Part shown: positions 1-7,345 of the stretch, one piece after another | Layout: the number at the start of each line of letters is the position of its first letter | Position numbering within the stretch: the first letter of the stretch is position 1 | Assembly (NCBI GenBank): GCA_965247775.1 | Contig: OZ252031.1 | Location: forward strand, 2,542,001-2,606,000 | Direction of reading: 5' to 3' | Source of the DNA: G965247775 sp965247775 | GTDB taxonomy: Bacteria > Chloroflexota > Dehalococcoidia > Bin125 | Length of the DNA: 64,000 nt | Notes under the pieces: model-generated | Seen by the model: the letters and a program-made list of their open reading frames with translations, nothing else | Told to the model about the DNA's origin: nothing | Databases searched by the model: none | Position numbers and translations under genes: made by a program

Positions 1-1448
1 GCGTCGTCGGTCACCGTGATGGTGATCGTGTTGTCGCTCAGCGGTTCAACGGTCGAGCCGTCGGCGGGGTCGGTGGCGATGCTGTGCGCGATGCCAGCGA
101 CCGTCACCTGGGCCAAGGCCGTGAGCGGATCGGGCGTCGCCGCCAACTCGAAGTTGAGCGTGTGCACGCCGCGGGTCGCGGACTCGTCCCTGTCCGCCGT
201 GGTGTCGTCGTCGGCCGGAGCGTTCACCTGCACGACGCACTGGCCGGCGTCGTTGGTACCGGTCGATTCGAACGCGAGCGGTGGGTCGCCGTCGCCCACC
301 GGGGCTGTAGCCTGCTCAGCCACCGGACCACAGGCCGGGATGTCGCCCATGTCCTCGGTGCCATCACCGTCCACATCCTTGTTGACGTTGTACGTGGGCG
401 GGGTTGCAGTGTTCTTACTCGTCCCGACCTCGTTGGAGTCGTCGGACGGACCAACGACCTCTTGAGGGTCAGACGACGGCTGCGGCCGCGCGTCACTCAC
501 CGGGTTGCCGGCGTCGTCCGTCACGGTGAGGACGACGAAGACCGAGCCGCCGATGTGGACCGAGCCTTGCTCGGCCTCGGCGCTCAGGTTCTTGGCCTCG
601 CCGAAGAACGTGACCGTGGCGCTTCGAGTGCCAAGCGCGGCGTGCGTAACCGTCACGGTCGCGGTGCCTTCACGCCCTGCACCCTGGAGGGTGACTGCGG
701 CCTTGCCGCGATTCTCGTTGGAGGTGTCATCTTCAGCGTCGGCGGCAACACCAGCGACGGTTGTCACCGTACAAGCTTGGACGTTTGTGCCAGCGCCTCC
801 CGTACCAAGGTGCCCGGTCCCGCCAGGTTCGCAGTTCAGGGTCCCAAGATTCGTGATGAAGGTCAGTGACTCCGAACCTGTCCCCGCGGTTCCGGCCGGG
901 CTCTGGTCGTTCTTGAGAGAGGCCGTGATCAAGGTGCTGCCGGTAGAAGCGTCGGTAGTGGTCTCGGCTGCCTCGGCTGCCAGCGTGGCCGGCTTCGGCT
1001 GCGTCGTGACTGTGATGACCTGGGTCTGTGTGTCTGTCGAGACACCGCCCGCAGCGGTAACCACCGTCGCGCGGGTGACGATGATGAAGCCATCCGGCGA
1101 GTCGGCGTCAACGTTCAGCTTCACCGTGATCTGGTCTTCGTCCTCGTCGGTGTCGCAGCTGCCGCCGTCGCTACAGGCCACCGTCTGGCCGCCGCCCGAG
1201 GCGAAGCTACCGGTCGACGTGCTGTTCGAGGTGTCGATCGTGTAGCGCACGATCCGGGCGGCGAAGCCGTCGCCACCCCCATCGCTGCCCAGCGTCACGG
1301 TGTCGCCCGGCTGGACCGTGGCCGTGTTGGTGGTCAAAGCGACCTCGGCGGCCTTGGCCGGCCCGGACGAAACGGCGACCGCGACCAGCGCGACGATCGC
1401 CGCCAGGGCGACCAGCGCCATAGCCCGCAGGCCCAGCCCTCTCTTCAT
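1..1448 (-). CDS. Secreted Ig-like repeat protein, N-terminal part (runs off left edge)
   Basis: An open frame runs without a stop from about 1448 to base 1 on the minus strand, so at least 482 residues are present and the C-terminus lies outside the window. The N-terminus is a signal peptide: MKRGLGLR, a hydrophobic Ala/Val stretch, then a GPAKA cleavage site. The mature part is Thr/Val/Gly-rich with beta-strand repeats such as ATVTVT, VVLTVTDDAGN and NTITITVTDD, typical of invasin/Big-type bacterial Ig domains. A DVDGDGTEDMGD stretch resembles a calcium-binding thrombospondin-3 or EF-hand loop. The ATG at 1448 has a poor ribosome site; an in-frame TTG 18 bases upstream sits six bases after GGAGG and may be the true start. 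Likely a surface or S-layer-associated protein; the exact role is unknown. Confidence 0.8.
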   Translation of the reverse strand, partial: MKRGLGLRAMALVALAAIVALVAVAVSSGPAKAAEVALTTNTATVQPGDTVTLGSDGGGDGFAARIVRYTIDTSNSTSTGSFASGGGQTVACSDGGSCDTDEDEDQITVKLNVDADSPDGFIIVTRATVVTAAGGVSTDTQTQVITVTTQPKPATLAAEAAETTTDASTGSTLITASLKNDQSPAGTAGTGSESLTFITNLGTLNCEPGGTGHLGTGGAGTNVQACTVTTVAGVAADAEDDTSNENRGKAAVTLQGAGREGTATVTVTHAALGTRSATVTFFGEAKNLSAEAEQGSVHIGGSVFVVLTVTDDAGNPVSDARPQPSSDPQEVVGPSDDSNEVGTSKNTATPPTYNVNKDVDGDGTEDMGDIPACGPVAEQATAPVGDGDPPLAFESTGTNDAGQCVVQVNAPADDDTTADRDESATRGVHTLNFELAATPDPLTALAQVTVAGIAHSIATDPADGSTVEPLSDNTITITVTDD

Positions 1449-1715
1449 GATTCCTTGCTTTGTCAAAACGTTCCTCCCCTTGTTGAGGGAATGAGCCTCT
1501 TCGTCGGGCTCGGTTCGTGGTTCGAGTGAGTCTTCTGCGTTTCTGTGCCGGGCGGGCCGGTGAACGGTCGCCCCGCCGGCTCATCCCCCCTTCGCTGCGT
1601 GGCCCGAAGGCCGCCTACGTGGACGGCGCGGATGCGCAGTCATGCGTGGCCCCACGGGCCGACACTCCCCGCAACAGTACCGGGGGGCGCCCCAGGCGAG
1701 CAACGACCGGGGTGG

Positions 1716-1759
1716 CCCGCTTTACGCCCGCTTTACGCCCGGTTTACGCCCGGCTTGCG
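1716..1759. repeat. Four tandem 11-bp units
   Basis: Four head-to-tail units: cccgctttacg twice, then cccggtttacg and cccggcttgcg, decaying rightwards. They lie in the non-coding stretch 1449-2130 between the secreted protein start and the membrane-protein gene. Function is unknown. The rest of that stretch holds only a hairpin (1876-1905) and a palindrome (2002-2025). Confidence 0.8.
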
Positions 1760-1875
1760 GGCCCGCACCCTGGCCCCTCTCCCGGCCGCGGGAGCGCTGA
1801 GGATCTGGGCCGCGGCGGCGCGGGAGGCCTCGATCAGGTCGTCCAGGGGGCGCTCCCGGTCCACCCAATAATTCA

Positions 1876-1905
1876 CCCCCTCCGCGCCCGCACGCGCGGA
1901 GGGGG
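1876..1905. terminator. GC-rich hairpin, possible terminator of the 2131-2667 gene
   Basis: A perfect 12-bp stem (ccccctccgcgc with gcgcggaggggg) closes a 6-nt loop. Read on the minus strand it lies 225 bases past the stop of the membrane-protein gene and is followed by an AT-rich tgaattattg rather than a U-tract, so termination is likely but not canonical. Confidence 0.45.
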
Positions 1906-2001
1906 CACGCCGTGCCAATGGGGTGCACCAGCGGGGAGCGACGGGGGCCGGGGCGCACCCCGCCCGTGCCCCGCGCGCGGGCGACCCGACCCCGTTATCT
2001 A

Positions 2002-2025
2002 CAAATGTATCAAGTGATACATTTG
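2002..2025. promoter_or_regulatory. AT-rich 24-bp palindrome, probable operator
   Basis: CAAATGTATCA and TGATACATTTG form a perfect 11-bp inverted repeat around AG. It is conspicuously AT-rich against a very GC-rich background. TGTATCA/TGATACA dyads of this form are typical binding sites of small dimeric repressors, including ribbon-helix-helix antitoxins. No intact regulator gene is next to it, so it may be a leftover of a lost module. Confidence 0.6.
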
Positions 2026-2130
2026 CCCCCGCTGCATGGCGCGCAAGGCGTCGGCGACACCGCGGCCGCGCGAAGGCGTACGCCTCGCAGATCACGGCTC
2101 CCCCCTCGCGTCGAGCGGAGATCGAGGCGC

Positions 2131-2667
2131 TCATCCAGGCCCCGGCGCCGCGCGCCGACACGGCGCGACGGCCACGATCTCCTCCGCCTGCGGCTCCACG
2201 GAGGCCACGGTCTCCTCTGGCGTGGCGCCGCGCAGCCGCTCCAAGGCGACGCGGGCGTGCGGCGGCGTTTCGGCCACGATCACGCCCGCGCCGAGCAGGC
2301 GCGGGTCGCCCGCCAGCACCCAGGAGCGCGCGTTGCCCACGTCGCTCTCCGCCACGGTCGTGGCCGGGCCCATGTCCAGGGTGCGCGGCGTGCCCTGGAA
2401 GCCGGGGCCGGCGGCGAGCGGGGTCCAGCCGGGGGGCAGGTCGGCCGGGGCCGTCTCGATCGCGGATGTCAGGGGGCGGAGCGCCTGACCCCGTTCGGCG
2501 GCGGCGGCGGTGGGCGGCTCGCCGCCTCCGCGGAGGATGCCGGCGACGAGCGCGGCCGTGATGAGGGCCAGCGCCGCCAGCGCGCCCAGCAGGAGGATCA
2601 GCCGGTAGCGCTGGTGCCAAGGTGGCGGCGCGGGCGGCGGCCCGCCTGCGCGGGCGGTTCGGGCCAT
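2131..2667 (-). CDS. Membrane-anchored protein of unknown function, intact copy
   Basis: 178 residues. A cytoplasmic N-terminus (MARTARAGG, then PPPAPPPWHQRYR) precedes one transmembrane helix (about residues 25-45, Leu/Ala-rich), followed by an outside domain with PADLPPGWTPL and GPGFQGTPR. A second, broken copy lies at 4960-5535 and shares both the N-terminus and about 40 bases of upstream DNA. The start is fixed by that paralogue and by a promoter whose -10 lies six bases before the ATG, so the message is probably leaderless. No family was recognised. The PPGWTPL-containing domain resembles that of other small anchored proteins, but that is impression only. Confidence 0.7.
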   Translation of the reverse strand: MARTARAGGPPPAPPPWHQRYRLILLLGALAALALITAALVAGILRGGGEPPTAAAAERGQALRPLTSAIETAPADLPPGWTPLAAGPGFQGTPRTLDMGPATTVAESDVGNARSWVLAGDPRLLGAGVIVAETPPHARVALERLRGATPEETVASVEPQAEEIVAVAPCRRAAPGPG

Positions 2668-2673
2668 GGGGGC

Positions 2674-2702
2674 ATTCTTCCCGCCCCGTCTGGGTTGGTC
2701 AA
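2674..2702 (-). promoter_or_regulatory. Leaderless-type promoter of the 2131-2667 gene
   Basis: On the minus strand TTGACC (2702-2697), 17 bases, AAGAAT (2679-2674), then exactly six bases to the ATG at 2667. The same arrangement is kept in front of the broken paralogue, which argues that it is a real promoter. Confidence 0.7.
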
Positions 2703-3146
2703 ATCCACGTCAAAGGGGGGCAAAAGTACGTCAACCCGTCGCACGACGTGGCAAACCCCAGACAAGGCCTGAAAATCCCCCGGCATCACGAGGCACACCC
2801 CGCCCGCGCCGGTTCAAGGTGTTGGAGTGATGCGGCGGGGCCCAAGAAGCGGGTGGCGCTGGCGCCGCACCGTCCGCGGGTTCGCATCCCGCCGCCCCCG
2901 CCACATCCAAGTCCTTGGGGGGAGTTGGCAGGCTGGCGCGGGGCTTCGTGCGCGCGCAGCGCGCACACGAAAAACCCTGTCAGCCTGCGCGCGGGCGGGG
3001 GTTGCCTCGTGGGGAACATACGAGCACCGCAGTGACGGGTGGGATCCGGTTCCGGCCCGCGCGCGGCGGGGCGGGGTTCGCCCCGACCTCCGTCGCGATC
3101 CACTGTCGCATCCGTCGCCTCGCGGCGCCTGCTGGGGACAGTCGCA

Positions 3147-3174
3147 GGTTCCCCGCAGGCGCGGGGATGGACCC
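3147..3174. repeat. Solitary type I-E-like CRISPR repeat
   Basis: A 28-bp unit beginning GGTTCCCCGC and ending GGGGATGGACCC has the dyad and ends of type I-E repeats. Only one clear unit is present; a degraded partial match may follow about 60 bases downstream near 3210. No cas gene is in the window. The stretch 2703-3241 around it holds no gene I can support. Confidence 0.4.
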
Positions 3175-3241
3175 TCCTCGCCCATCGGGATGGCGCCCAT
3201 CGGGATGGCGCTAGCCGGTACGGTTCGCCTTCCGCGGCAGA

Positions 3242-3571
3242 CCCGAAACATGCCTTGATGCCGTCGTCGGTGTCCAGCAGCGCCTGAAGCTCGTCGCACA
3301 AGACATCGTCGAGCACTTCGAACAGTGCCGCGAAGCGTGCCCTCCCCCTCCACCGTCACCCGCCGGCTCGCGGGGCTGGCAGGCCGAGTTCGGCGCCATC
3401 ACGCGTTTCGGCAGCGCGCGGCAGCTCATGGCGTACCTCGGACTCACGCCCAGCGAGTACCGCAGCGGAGCGCGCCAGCGGCGGGAGCCGATCACGAAGA
3501 CGGGCAATAGCCACGTGCGGCGCCTGCGCGTGGAGAGCGCCTGGCCCTACCGCCGACGACCAGCGGGGTAG
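3242..3571 (+). pseudogene. IS110-family transposase, C-terminal remnant
   Basis: A frame ending at the TAG at 3569 encodes QRLKLVAQDIVEHFEQC, then ITRFGSARQLMAYLGLTPSE and GNSHVRRLRVESAWPYR. This is the conserved C-terminal (transposase_20) part of IS110/IS116/IS902 enzymes, which recognise target DNA and, in related elements, use a bridge RNA. About 110 of the usual 330-400 residues remain; the N-terminal DEDD catalytic part is missing. The Pro-run in the middle suggests further local damage. No element ends are evident, so this is an immobile fragment. Confidence 0.8.
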
Positions 3572-3574
3572 CGG

Positions 3575-3990
3575 GGAGAAGGCCGTCGAGGAACAGCTCG
3601 CGGAAGGGCCGGTTCACGAACTCGGGCGCGCCCAGGATCAGGGAGACGGACGCCCCGTCGTCGAGCGTGTACAGGGCCGTGACGTGGAGGCTGCGCGCGC
3701 AGGCCTCCAGATCCTCGACGCTGCCCCCCTCGTAGACGACGAGGCTGAAGCGAACGCCACTGTCGCCGCGCAGGCAGTCGGGCGAGGGCTCCTGCTCCGT
3801 CTCCCCGTTCCCGAACCGTATGCGGTACACGCGCGGGCGGCGGCCGGCGGGACGGTGACGATGATCTCCCCGACCCCCTTGAGCGCCAGCGGCAGCCCCA
3901 CGACCGCCGGCGTGACGCCGCCAAAGATGTCCCCGCGGAGCGTGTCGAGGCTGTAGTTGATGGCGAGTGGCCTTCCGCGAAGCGTCGGAG
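3575..3990 (-). pseudogene. Frameshifted remnant with a SulP-like start
   Basis: The minus strand encodes INYSLDTLRGDIFGGVTPAV followed by VGLPLAL, which matches the start of SulP-family anion transporters (RGDI/L, GG-T-A-V, LPxALA). Immediately afterwards the match is lost, and the reading frame changes into RIRFGNGETEQ and a downstream domain ending in FRELFLDGLLP that I do not recognise. It lies 400 bases downstream of a beta-carbonic anhydrase, and SulP transporters and carbonic anhydrases often pair for bicarbonate uptake. The call rests on about 25 residues. Confidence 0.4.
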
Positions 3991-4127
3991 CGCCCCCCTT
4001 TCAGCCCCTGCGCAGGCGCGCCGGGCCGGTAGCGTGCGGAAGGCGAATGGTAAAGGGAAAGGCGAGGCACTTCAGGGCTGGATAATAATGCTGTCGGGCG
4101 AAGCTGTGACGCGAAGGAGCATGAGGG

Positions 4128-4316
4128 ATGGAGCAGGAGGCCAGGCGCATCGAGACGACAGCAGCGGACGCCGCCCCCTCGATGGGGACGGATCTCGCCA
4201 GTGCCATCCGTGCCCGTTTCGCGCCCCTCGGCGGCGTGGAGTTGGAGTTGCCTTCCCGCGAACCGATGCGGGAGCCACCCCGCTTCGAACGAAGTTGTGG
4301 CGACGATCGCTCCTGA
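4128..4316 (+). CDS. Small protein, possible antitoxin-like
   Basis: A 62-residue frame starts at an ATG placed eight bases after GGAG (aaggagcatgaggg). The C-terminus reads LGGVELELPSREPMREPPRF, a pattern rich in LELP and REP typical of short antitoxin tails, but the family is not certain. No toxin follows: the next 80 bases lead directly into the convergent carbonic anhydrase. It could be an orphan antitoxin or an unrelated small protein. Confidence 0.4.
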   Translation: MEQEARRIETTAADAAPSMGTDLASAIRARFAPLGGVELELPSREPMREPPRFERSCGDDRS

Positions 4317-4397
4317 GCGAGCTGCAGTCTCGGAGCTAGCCTTCTCCGATAACGTGCCGGCGCCTGCGCCGCAGGCTGTGGCGCTCTCGTGCCCCGC

Positions 4398-4889
4398 TCA
4401 GGTGACCTCGTTCAGCTTCCCCGTTGCGCAGTCGTAGACGAAGCCGCGGACATCGTCCTTGTGGGGGATGAAGGGGCTCGCCTGGATGCGCGCCTTCGAC
4501 TGCCGCACGTCCTCGTCGAGATCGCCGAACGCCTCCAGCGCGAAGGCCGGCCGCAGGCCGGTTTCGGCCACGATCGCGTCCTTCACCTGGTCGTCGCGGA
4601 AGGTCAGCATGCCGCAATCGGTGTGGTGGATGAGGATGATCGCGGTCGTCCCCAGCAACCGCTGCGAGATGGTCAGTGAGCGGATCGCGTCGTCGCTCAC
4701 CACACCGCCCGCGTTGCGGATGACGTGCGCGTCGCCCTCCGCGATCCCCAGCAGCTTGTGCGTATCGAGACGCGCGTCCATGCAGGCCACCACCGCCAGG
4801 TTGCGCCCCGGGGGCAGGGGCAGGTCGCCCTTGTCGAAGCTCGCCGCGTAGCGGGCGTTGTTCTCCAGAAGTTCATCGGTAACGGTCAT
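4398..4889 (-). CDS. Beta-class carbonic anhydrase
   Basis: 163 residues; interconverts CO2 and bicarbonate in the cytoplasm. Zinc ligands are visible: C36 and the D38-R40 dyad in CMDAR, H89 and C92 in HHTDCG. The length fits the short beta-CA (Cab/Rv1284-like) type. The start is taken at the ATG six bases after AAGGAGG; the ATG two codons upstream overlaps that ribosome site. The neighbouring SulP-like remnant suggests a former bicarbonate-uptake pair. No operon partner is intact. Confidence 0.93.
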   Translation of the reverse strand: MTVTDELLENNARYAASFDKGDLPLPPGRNLAVVACMDARLDTHKLLGIAEGDAHVIRNAGGVVSDDAIRSLTISQRLLGTTAIILIHHTDCGMLTFRDDQVKDAIVAETGLRPAFALEAFGDLDEDVRQSKARIQASPFIPHKDDVRGFVYDCATGKLNEVT

Positions 4890-4959
4890 CAGCATCCTCC
4901 TTGCGCCGTCTGTTGCGTCTACGTTAGCCCGTCTCGGGCGGTACGACTCGGACCGTGAT

Positions 4960-5535
4960 GATATCGGTAGCGTGATACTGCTGGTGGGTCACCGCCGACG
5001 TAGCGCTGCGCAGCCGCTCGAAGGCGGCGCGGGTCGTCCGCCAGCACCCAGGAGCGCGCCTCGCCCACCTCGCTCTCCGCCACGCTTGTGGCCGGGCCCA
5101 GGTCCAGCCCGCGCAGCGTTGCCCTGGAAGCCGGGGGCGCCGGCGAGCGGGGTCCAGCCGGGGGGCAGATCCGCCGGGGGGACGACGATGGCGTTCATGA
5201 GGGGGCGCACATCCGTGCGGCGCTGGATGGCCGCCTGCTCCGCGGCGGTAAGGCCCCTGGCACCGCCGTCCGTGAGGAGGATGATCCCCACCACGCGGGC
5301 TGCGATCCCCGCCACGAGCGCAAGCAGGCCGACTTCCCACGAAGAGCCGCTAGCGCTTGTGCCAGGGCAAGGGGGCGGGCGGGGGGGCGCCGCCGGCGAG
5401 CGTGGTGGAGGCGGTGACGCAGGCCGCGACCGTGGCCAGCACCGCCAGCAGGTACAGCTGCACGAGCAGGCGGTAGCGTTTGTGCCAGGGTGGCGGCGCG
5501 GGCGGCGGCCCGCCTGCGCGGGCGGTTCGTGCCAT
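4960..5535 (-). pseudogene. Broken paralogue of the 2131-2667 membrane protein
   Basis: Starts exactly like the intact copy (MARTARAGGPPPAPPPWHKR) with a membrane helix, but reaches a stop at 5350 after a second partial copy of the Pro-rich WHKR motif. The rest continues in another frame: a second hydrophobic helix, LTAAEQAAI, VPPADLPPGWTPLAG and PGFQG, matching the outer domain of the intact protein. So the gene has an internal duplication of its N-terminal segment plus frameshifts. The promoter region is still conserved, so decay is probably recent relative to the duplication. Confidence 0.75.
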
Positions 5536-5541
5536 GGGAGC

Positions 5542-5570
5542 ATTCTTCCGGCCCCGTCTGGGTGGGTCAA
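5542..5570 (-). promoter_or_regulatory. Leaderless-type promoter of the broken paralogue
   Basis: TTGACC (5570-5565), 17-base spacer, AAGAAT (5547-5542), six bases, ATG at 5535: identical geometry to the promoter at 2674-2702. Confidence 0.65.
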
Positions 5571-5736
5571 ATCCGGCGGCGCAAAACGCCGGGGCGGCTG
5601 CCCGGGGCCGTCGGGGGCGTGCGAAGGCCACCGCCTGCGCGTTGGAATTTAAGGCGGCCTCCCGCTTCGATCCGCTCCCGCGAGGCCGCCGCGGGCACGT
5701 CGAAGGCCAGGCGTCCGGGCTCCAGGACAAGACATT

Positions 5737-5976
5737 GTGTTCGGCCTGCTCCAGCGCGGCGGGGAGGCCAGGACGACAGTGATCCTCAATGTGAAGCACA
5801 CGACCGCACGGGAGCGGCTGGCGCGCCACATCGATTTCAGCAAGGCCAAGCTCTATACCGACGGCCATCAGTCCTGCCGGGTAATCGGGCCGGACCTTCC
5901 GCACGCCTACGTGGACCACGAGCGCGAGTACGTGAAGCACGACGCCCCAGATGTACACACGCAAGGGATTGACTAA
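5737..5976 (+). pseudogene. IS1595-family (ISXO2-like) transposase remnant
   Basis: The frame reads VFGLLQRGGEARTTVI, KLYTDGHQSCRVIG, then HAYVDHEREYVKHDAPDVHT and a stop. This is the DDE (ISXO2-like) catalytic part of IS1595 transposases, around the second Asp (YTDG) and the VxH-T-N region. The N-terminal zinc-ribbon and first Asp, and the C-terminal Glu region (normally E-x-FWS), are missing. It is a non-functional fragment. The following 300 bases (5977-6277) contain no gene I can support. Confidence 0.75.
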
Positions 5977-6146
5977 GGGGGTCATACGCCTAATTTGCCA
6001 TCCTCATCCGGATCGGGGGGCGGGCGGCGCTTCGCGGGGTCGGGAGGATCGGCGGCGGCGAACAGGGCGCGGGCGGCCGTCAACCGGGAGGAGCGGACCA
6101 CGCCTTCGCGCACGCTCAGGGGACGGGGTATCATCAACTCCTGACA

Positions 6147-6291
6147 GTTGACAATGGCAATGCGTTGCAGTACCCGCCCCGGATCCTGGCCGTGAGAGGC
6201 GTGAAGCCGACGACCAAGTCAAGGAACGAATACGGCTCTCACGCGGGGAGGCTAGGCGAGAAGGGAGGGCATCCACTGTGTTGACAATGGC
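6147..6291 (+). repeat. Two copies of GTTGACAATGGC flanking the DUF5678 upstream region
   Basis: The 12-mer occurs exactly at 6147-6158 and 6280-6291, the second copy covering the likely start of the DUF5678 gene. A related sequence, GTTGACAGTTTACATGG, lies at 7198-7214 beyond the truncated NYN gene. TTGACA inside each copy could also act as a -35 element. Confidence 0.5.
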
Positions 6292-6562
6292 CGAGGCTGA
6301 GATCCGCAAGATCATTGGGGACCCACGCGAGGTTAACACCAGCCTCACGCGGTTCCGAAACACAGCGCGGGCCTTCTCGTCGAACCATCCACGCTTCATC
6401 GACGAGTATCCCAACAAGTGGCTTGCTGTTTACGACGGTGCGGTCGTCGCGTTCGCAGACACATACGACGAATTGTTGAAGAAAATCGACGAGGAGAATC
6501 TGCCCCGTGGGCAGGTCATGACCCGGTATATCGAAGAGAACCGGCGCACGCTCATCCTCTAG
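6278..6562 (+). CDS. DUF5678-family protein
   Basis: 94 residues. The core HPRFIDEYPNKWLAVYDGAV, then VVAFADTYDELLKKI and PRGQVMTRYIEE matches DUF5678, a small domain of unknown function. GGGAGG lies nine bases before the GTG start; the ATG three codons later is an alternative. One base separates its stop from the retropepsin-like gene, so the two are co-transcribed and probably work together. Such DUF5678/aspartyl-protease-like pairs recur in Chloroflexota and cyanobacteria, to my knowledge. Base composition is clearly less GC-rich than the surrounding housekeeping genes. Confidence 0.8.
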   Translation: MLTMAEAEIRKIIGDPREVNTSLTRFRNTARAFSSNHPRFIDEYPNKWLAVYDGAVVAFADTYDELLKKIDEENLPRGQVMTRYIEENRRTLIL

Positions 6563-6563
6563 C

Positions 6564-6887
6564 GTGCTCGAAGGTAGATTCGGGAACACATCGGGCCGGC
6601 CCTACCTGGAGGGTCGGGTCTACTTGCCGCGCCTCGATATTTGGGGAGAGGTCTCGTTCTTAGCGGACACCGGCGCGGATGCCAGCCTCCTGCACCCGGG
6701 AGACGGTCACAGACTTGATATTGACTATCGTCACCTTCAGGGCACTGGCGAGTCGTTCGGGGTGGGAGGTGCCCAGGAGAACTTTCTGGAACCAGCGCTG
6801 CTCGTGTTCACCGATCCGGGCACGGCCCTTTACGGGTATTCGATCGAGCTGGCCATTGCGAAGCCCAATCCCACCAACATAGGTTGA
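6564..6887 (+). CDS. Retropepsin-like aspartyl protease domain protein, probably truncated
   Basis: 107 residues with the active-site signature FLADTGADASLLHP (D-T/S-G) followed by RLDIDY and GVGGAQENF, as in gag-type single-domain aspartyl proteases that act as dimers. The C-terminal strand that normally contains a LLGRDxL motif is missing: the match ends at LAIAKPNP and the protein stops a few codons later. On the opposite strand the truncated NYN gene ends at the same point, so both look cut by one rearrangement at about 6887. GTG start, tightly coupled to the DUF5678 gene. Confidence 0.7.
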   Translation: MLEGRFGNTSGRPYLEGRVYLPRLDIWGEVSFLADTGADASLLHPGDGHRLDIDYRHLQGTGESFGVGGAQENFLEPALLVFTDPGTALYGYSIELAIAKPNPTNIG

Positions 6888-7088
6888 TTGGCGCTCTGTT
6901 TTGGTCGGGTCATTCGGTGTGGAACTCACCTGCGCGGTGAAGTAGCGGATGAGCCCGATCTGATCCGATGGATGTACGAGTTGCTTCGCAAGCTTCTCGA
7001 AATCCAACCACCGGAACGGACCACAGCGGACAGCGCCGTAGTAGAAATTGAACCTGCCAACGTAGACGTTCACACGTGCCACGTGCAC
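6888..7088 (-). pseudogene. NYN-domain nuclease, N-terminal fragment
   Basis: The minus strand starts RVNVYVGRFNFYYGAVRCGP, then KWLD-like RWLDFEKLAKQL, IGLIRYFTAQVSS and PNDPTKTERQSTYV. This is the N-terminus of NYN (LabA/DUF88, PIN-like) ribonucleases. In intact members the first motif is VYVDGFNLYYG; here the catalytic Asp is replaced (VYVGRFN). After about 65 residues the homology stops where the retropepsin-like gene begins, so two thirds of the protein is gone. Confidence 0.7.
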
Positions 7089-7099
7089 CTAAAAACCAC

Positions 7100-7127
7100 G
7101 AAACCCCCGGCGGAAGCCGGGGGTTTC
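7100..7127. terminator. Perfect 12-bp hairpin
   Basis: GAAACCCCCGGC and GCCGGGGGTTTC pair perfectly around a GGAA tetraloop. It lies just upstream of the NYN fragment and about 210 bases past the retropepsin-like stop, so it may terminate rightward transcription, or be an end structure of a lost mobile element. The remainder of 7128-7345 shows nothing I can name. Confidence 0.5.
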
Positions 7128-7345
7128 ATACCCAGCCAGCGAACCAGCTGGGGGGGTGAACGGACTATCGACAGTACCGCACCGGTCGTCAATATTAGTT
7201 GACAGTTTACATGGGGCAGGCTGCATGTAGAAGCCGCGACGGATCCAGATAACGGGGCACCCGCGAGTGTCGTGGAGTATGTGATCCAAGCGGAAGTGGC
7301 GGCGCAATCGTCGGCGCGGGCGTTCGCCGCCCGTTCCGACGTCGC

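Noticed and set aside
2826..2905. tRNA-like T-arm and CCA (gcgggttcgcatcccgc ... gcca) on the plus strand
   Set aside because: The T stem-loop and 3' end look right, but no matching 5' acceptor, D arm or anticodon arm is found in the preceding 75-95 bases. At best a tRNA end left by an integration event.
3100..3300. A CRISPR array
   Set aside because: Only one good repeat; the possible second unit near 3210 shares few bases and no further copies follow.
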